Assembly (NCBI GenBank): GCA_021521415.1
Contig: JAIQDT010001135.1
Span: 239,501-303,500 of the forward strand
DNA length: 64,000 nt
Reading direction: 5' to 3'
Source: Bidens hawaiensis
Lineage: Eukaryota > Streptophyta > Magnoliopsida > Asterales > Asteraceae
Both the position numbers and the translations under genes were made by a program. Below, piece after piece: positions 11,760 through 24,108 of the stretch. Below the pieces are notes generated by a model that worked only from the letters and a program-made list of their open reading frames with translations, had not been told where the DNA came from and ran no database searches. Every line of letters begins with the position of its first letter. Within the stretch, counting starts at the first letter, position 1.

Positions 11760-14700
11760 GAAAAGACGGGACTAAAAAGTGTTTGTGGTTCGGCTCAACC
11801 GCTCAACCAACCAACTTGGTCCGCTATGAAAAATACCTTTTTGACCCATTACACTATTAGTTTGGTTACATTCAAAGCCTAGTTTGGTTGATATTCCCCA
11901 AATCCTTCTTTCTTTTTTCTTCCCCTCCATGGCTTCCTCTTCTTCAACTGATCCTCTCCCCATGAATGTCTTTACTCATATGCTTGCAATCAAGCTTTCA
12001 CCGTCCAACTACTTATATTGGAAGGATCAAATGGTGCCTCTCCTTTCTTATCAACATCTTCTTCATCATGTTGATGGCACTCGCACCGCTCCTTCTCTGA
12101 CTGTTATGAAAGACACTAAATCAGTCGAGAATCCGGAATTTATTGCATGGACCGAAGCCGATCAACGCACGGTCATTCTTATCAATGCCTCTCTCACCGA
12201 AGAGGCAATCGCTGTCACCGTTGGTTTACGGACTGCTCGTGAAATATGGACCGCTTTTGAGGTCGCGTATAGCAATTCATCTATTGAACGTGTCCAAAAT
12301 CTTCGGGATCAACTCCGATTGACTCAAAAAAATGACCGGACCGTCTCCGATTATGGCCGCTCGTTCAAAGCCATATGTGATCAACTCCATGCAATCGGTC
12401 AACCCGTTGATCCTATAGAACAAGTTCATTGTTTTCTCTATGGATTGGGTTCCTCCTTCGAAAGCTTCTCGACCTCGGTTCGTGCCGTTCGCCCTCTACC
12501 ATCATTTCCGGACCTCCTTGCTCGTGCAGAAGGTCACGAACTGTTCATGAAAGCCATTCATGCTACTGCCCCTCCATCGGTTGCCTTTGCGGCACAACAC
12601 CCTAACCGTGGTCACTCATATCCTTCTGCAAACCGTGGACACTCAAACTATCGGAACCGTGCTCCATCAGGTTCCAATAACCGTGCCCATGGAAACTCTA
12701 ACAATCGTAATCGCCGAACCCCACCATGCCAGTTGTGTCGTACCCATGGACATCATACTACAACTTGTCCTAAACTTCCATCTTTTGCAAGCTCAGTCAC
12801 TACTCCAACTCAAGACCAATTAGCCCATGCATTTCATGCACAATGTCATGTCAACACACACATGCCAGATTGGTGTGTTGACTTGGGTGCCTCGGATCAC
12901 ATGACCGGGTCTCCAAACGTTGTTTCCAACCCTTCCCCTCCTCAAGGTAATGAAAAGGTTTATTTTGGTAATGTTCAATCCCTTTCAGTTTCTCATACTG
13001 GTAACACCAAACTTTTTGGCTCCCTTTATTTAAATAATGTTTTAGTTGTTCCTCATCTCACCAAAAACTTACTATCCGTAAGCAAATTAACCGAAGATAA
13101 TGGTGTCGATGTATTGTTCTCTCATCCTTATTTTTACATTCAGGATCGTCAAAGCAAACAGGTTCTAGCTCGGGGTTGCCGTGAAGACGGCTTATATGTC
13201 TTAAACACCACACATGAAGCCTTCGTTACTTCATCTTATTGTCCTAAAGCCTCGTTTGAAGTTTGGCATTCCCATCTTGGGCATGTCTCTTTTGATATTA
13301 TTAATATGTTAAGAAAATTTGGATATTTGTCGTTAACTTCAGTTTTACCTAAGCCGGGGCTATGTTCCCCGTGCCAATTAGCCAAAGCAAAAAGGCTCCC
13401 TTTTGTCAATAATAATAAGTGTGCTTCCGCACCATTAGACATAATACATTGTGATTTATGGGGTGCTTCACCGGTTAAGTCGGTTGGAGGTTTTTTATAT
13501 TATGCCGCGTTTGTGGATGATTTTTCCCGATTTACATGGCTTTACCCGTTACGAGCCAAGTCCGAATTTTATGATGCTCTATCCATCTTTCTTCCGTTTG
13601 TTCAAACACAATTTTCATGTAAGGTTAAAACATTCCAAAGTGACGGGGGAACCGAATTTATAAATAATAGGGTTCGAGAATTGTTTGATAAAAATGGTAC
13701 ATTACATCGTTCATCGTGCCCCTATACCCCACAACAAAATGGCCGTGTCGAAAGAAAGCATAGACATATTGTTGAAACCGGATTAGCTATGTTGTTTAAT
13801 GCCAAATTGCCACCGGTATACTGGGTCGATGCTTTTTCAACGGGGGTGTATATTATTAATCGGTTGCCTACCCTGGTTCTCAATAGCAAGTCACCCTTTG
13901 AATTATTATACAATTGTACGCCCACTTATGCCTCTTTCCGCGCCTTTGGTTGTCGAGTATACCCACTTTTACGTGACTATGCCCCGAATAAGCTTGCTCC
14001 TCGAAGTATACCTTGCATATTCCTTGGATATAGCCCAAGTTTAAAGGGTATAGGTGCTTGGACCCAGTCACCTCTCGCGTCTATGTCACCCGACATGCTA
14101 AGTTCGATGAAACCTACTTCCCTGCAGATACCTCCTCCACTGCTACACCTATTACAACTCTTGAAATATCCACATTGCTTGATATTTCAACTCCTACCCC
14201 ATCTCCACAACAAATTCCTCCACCAAAACCCACCCATTACAACTCCCCATGCCACCTTTGCATGGATGCACTTCCCATGCAACAAGGCTGTAGAGTCCAT
14301 GCACCAACTGCACCTCCATCTCATGAGCCTTCAACCTCAACTCCATCCTCCCCACCATCTGAATCTCCAACTCCTTCCGCGCCGCAAGTCACTTTTCCGC
14401 CACCCACTCCCCCGCCACAAGTCACTTCTCCGCCACCCACTCTCCCGCCACCTCCTCCCATTTCCTCCCATCCCATGGTAACACGTGCTAAGTCCGGCAT
14501 ATTCAGAACACGTCATCGTGCCGACTTATCTCACACTCATAATCTTCCTCTTCACCATGCTCTATTTACCACCACTGACCCTAAGACCTTTAAAACCGCT
14601 TCCAAAGATGGCAAATGGGTGCAACCTATGCATCATGAACTTTCTGCTCTCCATCGAAACAACACTTGGACGTTAGTTCCACGTCCTCCTGATCGTAACA

Positions 14701-16290
14701 TCATTGGATCTAAATGGCTCTATCGAACCAAGATTCACTCTGATGGTACAATTGAGGGTTATAAAGCTCGCCTTGTGGCCCAAGGCTATAGCCAAATTCT
14801 GGGTCTTGATTATTCTCACACCTTCAGTCCTGTTGTCAAAGCAACTATGGTTCGGACCTTTTTGACATTAGCCGTAATTAACCAATGGAGACTTCATCAG
14901 TTATATGTAAACAATGCATTCCTTCACGGTCATTTAATGGAATGCGTTTACATGGAGCAACTTCCGGGATTTATCGACCCTAGATTTCCAAACCATGTTT
15001 GCAAATTAAACAAGGCCTTATATGGCCTCAAGCAAGCCCCCGGGCGTGGTTTCATCGTTTAAGTGCGTTTCTTCTACAAAACGGTTTCGTTTGTAGTTGT
15101 GCCGATACGTCTCTTTTTGTGTTTAAAAGAGATTCATGCATCATGTATCTCCTTGTTTATGTTGATCTCATATTAACCGGAAACCAACCTTCTGTTCTTA
15201 CCAAATTCATCACTTGCCTAAACAAAGAGTTCACTATTAAGGATTCGGGGAAACTCAACTACTTTCTTGGGCTTGAAGTTACCTATACCACCAATGGTCT
15301 ATTTGTAAATCAATCAAAATATGCTAATGACATTCTCACTCGTGCCAAGATGTTGGATGCCAAACCGGCCCCAACACCTCTTAGCATAAATGTTTCTTTT
15401 GTTTCTACTGGTGATCTATTTCCAGATGAAACTCATTATCGTTCCATTGTGGGTGCCCTACAATACCTGACCATCACCCGTCCAGACATATCCTATGCTG
15501 TCAAACAAGTCAGTCAGTTTTTACATGCACCTACCATTGCTCACTATCAGGAGGTTAAACGGATTCTCCGCTAACTTATGGGAACCTTAGCATTTGGCTT
15601 GCGTTATACCCGGCTTTCTCACACTTCCCTTCTTGGCTACTCTGACGCTGACTGGGCAAGATGCATCGAGACCCGTCGCTCAACTTATGGTTACTCTATT
15701 TTCTTGGGAGGTAATCTAATCTCATGGAGTGCAAAGAAACAACCGACCGTTGCTCGCTCTAGCTGTGAATCTGAATATCGTGCTATGGCAAATACGGCTG
15801 CAGAAATTGTCTGGATAACCCACTTGTTGAATGAACTTCATGCTTTACCACCTGATCGTCCAACTATCCTCTGTGACAATCGCAGTGCTTTATTTCTTTC
15901 ACAAAACCCGGTCTCACATAAAAGGGGAAAACACATTGATCTTGATTACCATTTTATACGCGAGCTTGTGACTTCTGGAAAGTTATACACGAAGTTTGTC
16001 CCGACCAAGCTTCAGGTGGCAGATATATTCACCAAGAGTCTTCCTACTACTCAATTTCAACAATTTCGTCATTTACTTCACATCGGTCCGCCACCGCTCA
16101 GCTTGAAGGGGGGTATTAGATAACTTAAAAGTCTTTATTTATTACTTCATTACAATTGTATAACTTTAGTCTCTTTGGTTTCTTTTGTTGTACTATATAT
16201 TGTTGTATGTACTCTCATTGTAATCACAAAAAACATATAGTTTTACAAAGGCCCTTGCACCTCAAATCTTGAAAAAAACAAAATTAAAAG
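11760..16290 (+). mobile_element. Decayed Ty1/copia element in the last CRK1 intron
   Basis: Gag-pol runs from 11929 to 16123 and ends at a purine tract, AAGGGGGG (about 16106-16113), followed by TATTAGATAACTT, which would be a degenerate 3' LTR start. No matching 5' LTR or primer site could be found between 11470 and 11928, so the element is 5' truncated or its LTRs have decayed. Outer boundaries are therefore approximate. It sits antisense to CRK1. Confidence 0.75.
11929..16123 (+). pseudogene. Ty1/copia gag-pol polyprotein, multiply inactivated
   Basis: Order is copia-like: gag with a CCHC knuckle (CQLCRTHGHHTTTC), protease, integrase (zinc part WHSHLGH...CSPC; then the catalytic core with DLWG, SDGGTEF and PQQNGRVERKH), reverse transcriptase, RNase H (YSDADWARC, SCESEYRAM, LCDN). 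Lesions seen directly: the protease active site reads DLG where D-S/T-G is expected (codon near 12880). A 1-bp loss near 14048 shifts the frame before MDPVTSRVYV. Another 1-bp loss in a C-run near 15040 shifts it at the KQAP motif. The YVDD catalytic box reads YVD-L at 15158-15169, one Asp codon missing. A TAA lies at 15572-15574 in place of a Tyr codon. The frames used are 11929-about 14048, about 14050-15040 and about 15040-16123. Confidence 0.9.
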
Positions 16291-16469
16291 TTGCAACATG
16301 TAATAATGGTTGAGTTTATTGTTTTGCACCTTAAGGACCATTTTAACCAGAACCTAGTTTGACCAATTATCGACCTGACCCACCCGTATTGCAAGGATAA
16401 ATGCAACAAATATAAACCATCAAAATTCCTTTGAAAACCATAATTAAACAAATGAAGTTTGATACTTAC
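16124..16469. other. Probable copia 3' LTR remnant and CRK1 intron
   Basis: AT-rich sequence following the copia purine tract up to the CRK1 exon 6 donor. It includes an LTR-like TTGTTGTACTATATATTG segment and ordinary intron sequence. The LTR right boundary cannot be placed. Confidence 0.45.
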
Positions 16470-19400
16470 AATTGATACTAAGTTTTCTGAGTATTCTGAG
16501 TTTTTACTTCTGTTGTTCTGTATTCCAGTAACTACCTCCAGCAACAATATGCCGTAGCTGTAGACATCCGCCTTTTCGGTTAGCTGACCAAGGGCTAAAT
16601 ACTCTGGAGCCATATATCCACTGAAATATAAAAGAATGTAAACTGTATGAAAGGACTATTATTTTTACAGCATAATACCTTTAGGTTTGGTAATGATTAC
16701 AATATGGATATTAATATATTCTAATGCCATGATATTAGAGCAATCAAAATTCCGGGTACTTACAGTGTTCCTGCAATGGCAGTGCTGATGTGACTCTTAT
16801 CATCTTGAAAAGATCTCGCCAAACCAAAATCCGCTATTTTGGGACGAAACCTCAAGTCTAATAAGATATTAGAAGCTTTAATATCCCTGTGAATAATCCG
16901 GCTTTTGGTATTTTCATGAAGGTAGATAAGACCTTCACTTGTGCCAATAATAATCTCAAATCTCTTTTCCCAATTTAGTTCCTTACCTTTTATTGCATCT
17001 GTAATAAAATAAAAGCTTGATTTTATTAACTTCATGAAATCAAAATTCTTGATGAAAAGATATGGTTTGAACTTTGAAGCATGAATTCAGCAGTAGGCAT
17101 ACAAGTGGCAAAATGAGCACGACACATAGATCGGGTAGCATATAAAAATGAGCAGTTGTTAAAACGGGTAACTTTTGATACCCGTCAAAAGGGGCCGGGT
17201 TAGATTGATAAACAAACACTTTTGTATTATAAAAATTGGTGAAACAAACATGATTTGAAAAATTACATGCTTTCTAGAGTATAATATTTTGAATAAAATG
17301 GTTTAAGAGGTATTATGCATTAAAAATACGTACACTAAGCATTTAAGAGGTTTTACATATTTTACACTTTTACCCCTATTTAACATGAATGGAGGTTAAA
17401 CATAACCCAAATCGATCCAATCATGGACCCAAAAAAATGCCACCTTAAAACGTGTTTTTGTTATTATATTTTAACTTGTGTCTTTACCAAATATGAAGCG
17501 ATCGAGGCTCATGTTGGGTAGATACTCATATACAAGAAAACTTTCTGGGCCCGAACAGCTGCATCCTAATAGTCTGACCAGGTTTTTATGTTCAAGACTA
17601 TTAATCATGCTAACTTCATTATAAAAATCTTCTGCTCTGAATTTATTGTTGAAAAAAAAGCCTCTTCACTGCAATCTCTCTTCCATCCGGAAGAACTCCC
17701 TATATATTTTCAACAAATTGTTTAATATTAGTACTTGACAGCCGAAAATGATATAAGAACAGCTAACTTCCTTGTCTTGATATATATAATGTGTCATAAG
17801 ATACTTCCTCTGATGAGGTTTCAATATGTTATATGTCAAAATATATTTATTTTTTTAATTTTAACTCAAGGGCAGTCTCATCATTCGGAATGTTTTTCGT
17901 CGGCATTGATATTAATATGATCCCTAAAGAGTTCAATAAAAAAAAAAAAAACTGATAATGCATAATGTGTCACAGGGTACTTACTACCTTGTATACGGAC
18001 CCGAATCCTCCTTCCCCAAGCTTATTAGAATCATCCCAAGAGCTTGTTGTTTTCTCAATAGTTGAGTACTTGAAGTTCAAGCTACTATCACTAAGAATCT
18101 TTGTTAGTTTCTTAGTGTCATATGAACCTGAATATAATATGCGAAAAAACGGATATCAGAAGATTACTTATACAATATTGCATTTCATTTATGTAGTAAA
18201 AGTGACAATTTTGACCCATTTGCATACGAATTGTCATTCAGGTTATGCATTAGTCAAACAGGGTCGAAAGTCACCCAAACTGTATTTTTATGAAATAATA
18301 TAAAATTTTGGTAAGCATATTTGACATACCATTACATTTTAAAAAATAATAAGGTTATACAAAAAGTGTTTTAGGACAAACCACTGACCGGTTTGACTCT
18401 TACTACTTTTGACCCATACCCGTCACCAACCCGCGGCCTGATTAACCCATTTCCACCTTAAAGCATGGATGGTTTTAGTCACAAAAGCTAGTCACAAGAT
18501 CATCAAAGCATGGTATATATGCACCTGTTCTCTTTTTTTCTACCCATCTCCGTCTTCGTATATACAAAGCAATCAACAATGCAACTGCAAGAATCACAAT
18601 GGAACTAACAACTGCTGTTATAACAACTATCATCCTCCCCGAAAAACCTATCAATATAAATTCATACATAATCACAAACATAAGAAAGATTTTAATGATA
18701 ACTCAAACAGGGCAAAAAGTCCGCATAACAAACCCAACGAGACAAAAAGATCATCTTATAATGACTCAAATATATAAAAAAAGTACAGTGACTAAAACAT
18801 GACAAAAGTGGATATATATAAATAAGTCTGCAAAACAAACCAAACGATTTTAACCTTAGCGGTCACCAATTTACATAATGACCATGATAGCACGTTGCTT
18901 AAAACTTTAATAACGAAATTTAAAACAAAAATAATTCTAGTACCATGATGGGACAATAGTGAACACACATTGTTATTCTATGACATTTTCCCATTATTAA
19001 ACCGTAAAAAGAACTCATCGTTACCCTTGTTTTTCCTTCGGCTTGGCTCAGGATTGAGAAAATCAGTATCTGAATACCTCATAAAACATCCAGTCATCAA
19101 GGCACGCCCTTCGGACCAAGGCAAGCATTGCAGCACAGATACAGATGCAGCCTCCAAACAAATCCTACAAGAATTTGCATTCAAAGTCTTCCAACAATTC
19201 GCCAACACATAAGCCGACTCATTAACCGTCCCAGAAACCATCACTTCTTCTCTAGCAAAATAGTCAACATTAATCAACGCGTCCCTAACAGCAGTTAACA
19301 CAGCCTGTTTAACCGAATCTCTAAACACACTCTTCTTCCTTGTGGTATTCCCACAAATAAACGTGTCCCCGGGTCCCACATACTCGTCATAAAAACTATA

Positions 19401-19784
19401 GTTTTGAAATCTCATAAAACAACCGTCTTGATAAACAGTAGCACCGGTATAAAGAAAGCAATGCGAAGTATCATAATGCGCTGCGTCATAGCACAAGAAG
19501 CAGTCGGTTGTGGAAAGATCACCGTAGCATTGAGCAAGTCCATAAGTAGCATCTGGACCCGAGCCGGTACTCGCGGTTGCAAACAATGAAGATTGCATTT
19601 GGTTGCCAAGTTTTTCAGTTGTTTGGATGAAGTTTGAGCTGTATTGTGTTGGATTGTTTTCTTTCTGATTGTTACATGATATTTTAATGATTTGGTTTCT
19701 AGGAGCACCCTCTAAATCATCTATCATAAGTAGGATTATGATAATATTCATAAAAACAGATGATGTCTCTATTGATCTCTTCAT

Positions 19785-21504
19785 GTTTATTAAAGTAGCT
19801 TGACTATAATAATATCTTGTCTTCCTCTTCTATGCAACTTGAATCAGTGCTTTTTCTGGTAGTAGAAGCAAATTATACAAAAATAAAAAATAAATTTAAA
19901 ACATTTGCTCACATTAATCGTAACGTTAATGGATTCGCAAATTCAACCTACAAATTAGGGGTGTGCATGAAACTGAAAAACCCGATAAAAAAAACCGAAA
20001 AAACAAGACAAAAACAAAAACTGACTGTTTGGTTTTATTTTTTGTAAGAAAAAAACGAACTTTCAGTTTGGTTTTGGTTTTGTTTGTAATTAAAGCCGAA
20101 CCAAACTTACAGATTTCTTAACTTTTATTTTAAATTTAAGTTAATTATAATAATTTAATATACAGTTTAAACCAAATTATTTTAGCCAAAATATATAATA
20201 ATCAAATAAATTTTTAACTAACAAAAATATTTAGGCTTAAAGTCATTTTTATGCCCAATTCAGCTCAAAATTCAAGTGAAATGGCCGGCAAAACCCAAAA
20301 AAAACAATAAAAAAAAATGAAACCGAACAGTGTCAAAAAAACTCAAAACCAAATTGAATCGAGCCATGCACACTCCTATTGCATATACATGTTTACAACT
20401 AACACATAGTCTATTCGTATTTACAACTAACACATAGTCGTGAATCGATATTCGATACATGGTTTTGCTCATCAGCAATTATTCCACCTAATTTTCAAAA
20501 CAAATTTAGCAGAAACAAAATAAGAAAACATGAATGATTGCAACGAACAAATCGATTCAAGTAAATGATCAGCACAAAAATTGGAAGAATGATTCGAATC
20601 TTACCATTTGTTGCATGATAATTTGGAGCCAATTATTGGGTTTTGGATGAGAGAACAATGGGCAGATATGAATTTTGATTTTAATTGGAAGGCAACATAT
20701 GATAACATAGCAATTAGCATGCATGTGCGATAGTTGAAGGGTCCACTCAAAGGTTGCTGATGCTGACGATACTCACCTTGTGTGGGACCCACCAACACGT
20801 TTGTTTGCCAAAACTGTAACGTATTTTAGCCATAACCGTAACGAACGATAGTACTTTTAATCATATGTTGTTGTCATGTTCGTTATCCTGTTGTGCTATC
20901 TTTATTATTATTTTCTAGAAACTAGAAATTTCACTTTCTTAATTATATATATTTTGTTTATCATGGTTTTATTCATTCATTCGATTTTGTTATGCAATCA
21001 TATTACCGGCCCCAATCATGCGCATGTCTTAATCATATTCATGTTCATGACGGATGTTTACGTATGCATGAGTTCATGTTAAAACATATTCATTGACGGA
21101 TTCAAGAGATTCTTTCCACATGTGTTGAAAACATCTGTTTTCGGATGTCTAGCACATAACTTTAGATCTTTCGGTTTGTCTCTGGTAAGACATAATCACA
21201 TAATATAGCAGTGACGGCACCTGAAATTCTCAATTGGATTACTATATTTATTCCCCTTTACATGAAAAAAATATATGCTACATGAGAGAGCGTGTGTGTG
21301 TTTATATCATGTACGAAGGATAGAAATACAAAGAAAATACACAAATATTGAAATAAATAAAACGACAAAAATAATATAACGTACGCTAATAAAATGAAAT
21401 AAAAACTTGATTTTTTTATAACTAATCAAATAAACTAATAAAACTCAAAAAAATTAAATACCTAGTACTTAGTAGATCACATCTCATCCTCTAGAACGAG
21501 ACTT
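19785..21504. other. Intergenic region upstream of CRK1
   Basis: AT-rich DNA that should contain the CRK1 promoter; no gene is recognisable. It includes a MITE-like unit at 19957-20377. Short open frames here have no recognisable content. Confidence 0.55.
19957..20377. mobile_element. MITE-like unit with AGGGGTGTGCATG ends
   Basis: The left end AGGGGTGTGCATG and right end CATGCACACTCCT are inverted repeats with one mismatch. The interior is rich in AAACCGAA/TTTCGGTTT motifs, a common style of non-autonomous plant repeat. No convincing TSD was found. Related AAACCGAAA-rich sequence occurs in the duplicated segments near 22160-22540 and 24780-25155. Confidence 0.5.
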
Positions 21505-22646
21505 TATCGCATGTCTCCGGACTCCGGTTATAGCCATACTTGTATGTAAGGATAATATTGTCTTTTCATATCAAACATAAAAAACGTGTGGTATATATGT
21601 ATTCGAACTTGAACCCAAGTCATATAACCACTTTAAACGCATTCCATTCTTGTATTGACATGGGTATCATTGTTAAAAAAGTTGATGGAGTTTTGATTTT
21701 GAAATCATCTTTCATTTTTTGCCACTTGTGCAAGTGTGCAACATATATTTGATATAAAGAGAGTAACAAAAAAATTAACCAATTCATAATTTATAAGGGG
21801 AAGGTCCTAGTTAATCAACGATAAGTATACAACGAAGTTAGTAGTCTTCGATTTTTTTTAAAATTTCACCAAAATATACATGTTTAACCATTTCTTTACA
21901 AGATTTCGCAATCGACTAAAAGAAGCCAAGCCAGCTAAGACGGCATCCTTTTTAATTTTAGTCTCTTGCAAAGGGCTAAAAACCGGAGTTGTATGGTAAA
22001 CTTAGCATGTTTGAGACACGTGCTGAGTAATGGTTTGTCAAGGTGTGCACCTCTTTGACTCTCTATAACTATAGTGTCCAAAAGTTCCGGCTAAAATTAG
22101 CATCCTTAGCTAGATTGCCTCTCTGATGCGATCGAATAGATTTAGAATTCATATTTTTTCAATAGGGGTTTCGAAACCGAAAAACAGAAAAATCCAAACC
22201 TAGACAAACGACCGAAACAAAAACCTTCGGTTTGGTTTTATGTTTTTGTAAAAACCGAACCAGACCGAATTTCTAGATTTCCATTTTATTTTTTATTTTG
22301 AGCTATGTATATGAATTAGACAAACATGTAACTTAAATATTTTTAGCTAAATGTATACCTAAGTTTAATATTTTGAGCCAGCTTTTCTTCAACCCAAAAT
22401 TTTCAAGCCCATATAGCAAAAACCAAAAAAATCAAAGACAGACCGAAATCTAACGATTTCAAATATCAAAAAACCAAAGCTTTAGTTGTTAGTTTAGCTT
22501 TAGCTATAAACCAACCCAAACTAAATCATGCACGCCTTTTATATTTCAGATACAACCGATAACGTTATCCTAAAACGTCGCAATACGCCAAATGTAAGAA
22601 TGACATCATCATTGGACTCCATGGCCAGGTGAGTAGTCACCTATTG

Positions 22647-22680
<34 letters not shown>

Positions 22681-22949
22681 CTTCACTTGTTTCTAACTTC
22701 AATAGTTATTAAACTATACATGTTACTTTACTTGTTATCATCACATATGTCAATGTCAAATACCATTATTATTTGCAGGTTATTGGCTTTGACTTTTCAA
22801 GACCACTAGACATTGTTTCATCTCGCCAAAAATCACAATCGAAATCCTGCTATCGTAACCTCAAGTGAGCATTGATCGGTATATATACCTTTTGTTCCAG
22901 TGGTAATTGAGTAATAATTTAAGCCTTTTACTTATGAATGGTTATGTTT
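21505..22949 (+). repeat. 1.45-kb direct duplication, copy A
   Basis: It matches 24109-25565 over its whole length with scattered substitutions. Copy A has an ATT microsatellite (about 22637-22677) that is much shorter in copy B, and lacks a roughly 30-bp stretch present in copy B near 24298-24328. It contains one MENG-like exon (22779-22864) with intact-looking acceptor and donor. It ends exactly where the copia fragment begins. Confidence 0.85.
22779..22864 (+). pseudogene. Duplicated MENG-like exon in copy A
   Basis: It corresponds to 25391-25479 with a few substitutions and a 3-bp difference. It is preceded by TTATTTGCAG and followed by GTGAGC. It is stranded from the rest of the gene by the copia fragment and is presumably non-functional. 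Confidence 0.65.
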
Positions 22950-24108
22950 TGAAGAATTCTGTAAAGGTTTTGATTATTTTCTTCTCAAGAGAAAATACCC
23001 AAAAGAAAGGGTACAAATACAAGAACAAAACAATAAATAAGGAAACTATCATTTTCTATATTCCTCCGCAAGTTGGAGCATGAAGATCACAAATGCCCAA
23101 CTTGTCGAGTAGAAACCGCAACTGTCGAGCACCAAGAGCTTTTGTGAACAAGTCTGCAATATGTTCCTTAGTATCAATGTGTAACGCCTCAATCTCTTTT
23201 GACTCAACGCGTTCTCTGACGAAGTAGCAATCTATTTCAACATGCTTCGTGCGTTCGTGAAACACCGGATTGTTTGCTATGTGTTTGACAGCTAGATTAT
23301 CACAAAATAATTGTGTTGGAACGGTCTGGGTGACATCCAAATGTTTCAAGAGCCATCGAACCCATAAAACTTCACTAACTGTTGATGCCATAGCCCGATA
23401 TTCAACTTCAGCGGAAGACCTAGATACAACAGATTGTCTTTTCGATTTCCAAAAAATAGGAGCCCCTCCTAGAAGTAAAACATAACCAGTTCGTGATTGC
23501 CTTGTATCTTGACACCCAAGCCAATCAGAATCAGTATACCCAATGAGGTTTACCCCACCACCTTTTGGTAGTAAAATACCTTGACCAGGAGTGGACTTCA
23601 AGTATCTGAGAACTCTTATAGCTGCTTCCATATGATTCTGTCGATGATCGGTAACGAACTGACTAAGAACATTAACAGAATAAGTAATGTCGGGTCTAGT
23701 GGCTTGTAAATAGAGAAGTCGACCCACTAATCTTCTATATTTGCTAGTATCAACAGCCACTTCTTCATCATCCCTAGCAAGTTTGGTGTTATGCTCCATA
23801 GGAAAAGCATTTGGTTTACAACCTAATATACCACTATCTTCCAAAATGTCCGTTACATACTTTTTTTGACTAAGGACAAGACCATCTTTCGTCCGTGCTA
23901 CTTCGATTCCTAGAAAATATTTTAGGACACCAAGGTCTTTGATACTAAACTTTCTATCAAAAAAACTCTTTGTTTCTTCAATTTTCTTTGCGTTGTTACC
24001 CATTATGATAACATCGTCTACATAAATAAGAGCCGCCACAAATATACTTGTTGTTTTAAATATAAAAAGTGAGTGATCAGGTTTAGATTGTTCAAAGCCA
24101 AACTCTTG
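22950..24108 (-). pseudogene. Ty1/copia pol fragment (RT C-terminus, RNase H) with 3' LTR stub
   Basis: On the minus strand an uninterrupted frame runs from about 24100 to 23056. It begins inside reverse transcriptase just upstream of an intact YVDD box, passes KYFLGIEVARTKDG and continues through RNase H (GYTDSDWLG, SSAEVEYRAM, LFCDN, HVEIDCYFVRE). After the stop comes a purine stretch (GCGGAGGAATATAGAA) and about 100 bp ending CTTTACA, probably a short decayed LTR. Gag, protease and integrase are absent. It differs from the copia copy at 11929-16123 and is a separate lineage or insertion. It lies exactly between the two 1.45-kb direct repeats. Confidence 0.88.

Larger units (their letters stand above)
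11134..19784 (-). pseudogene. CRK1: cysteine-rich receptor-like kinase, frameshifted
   Basis: Seven exons by homology: 19784-19025, about 18638-18525, 18127-17988, about 17705-17490, 16998-16764, 16620-16470, 11469-11134. Exon 1 encodes a signal-like start (MKRSIETSSVF then hydrophobic residues) and two Gnk2/DUF26 domains with C-x8-C-x2-C motifs (CYGDLSTTDCFLC, CWKTLNANSCRIC). Exon 2 is the transmembrane segment followed by RRRR. Exon 3 has the glycine loop (LGEGGFGSVYK), exon 4 the ATP lysine (EIAVKR), exon 5 the catalytic loop HRDIKASN and DFG, exon 6 MAPEY, exon 7 the C-lobe end. CRKs are plasma-membrane kinases in defence and oxidative stress. Lesions: an 8-A run at 17652-17659 shifts the frame in exon 4 right after the ATP lysine, and the expected exon 2 acceptor AG reads GG. 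A copia element occupies the last intron (16469-11470). A sequencing error in the A-run is possible. Confidence 0.82.
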
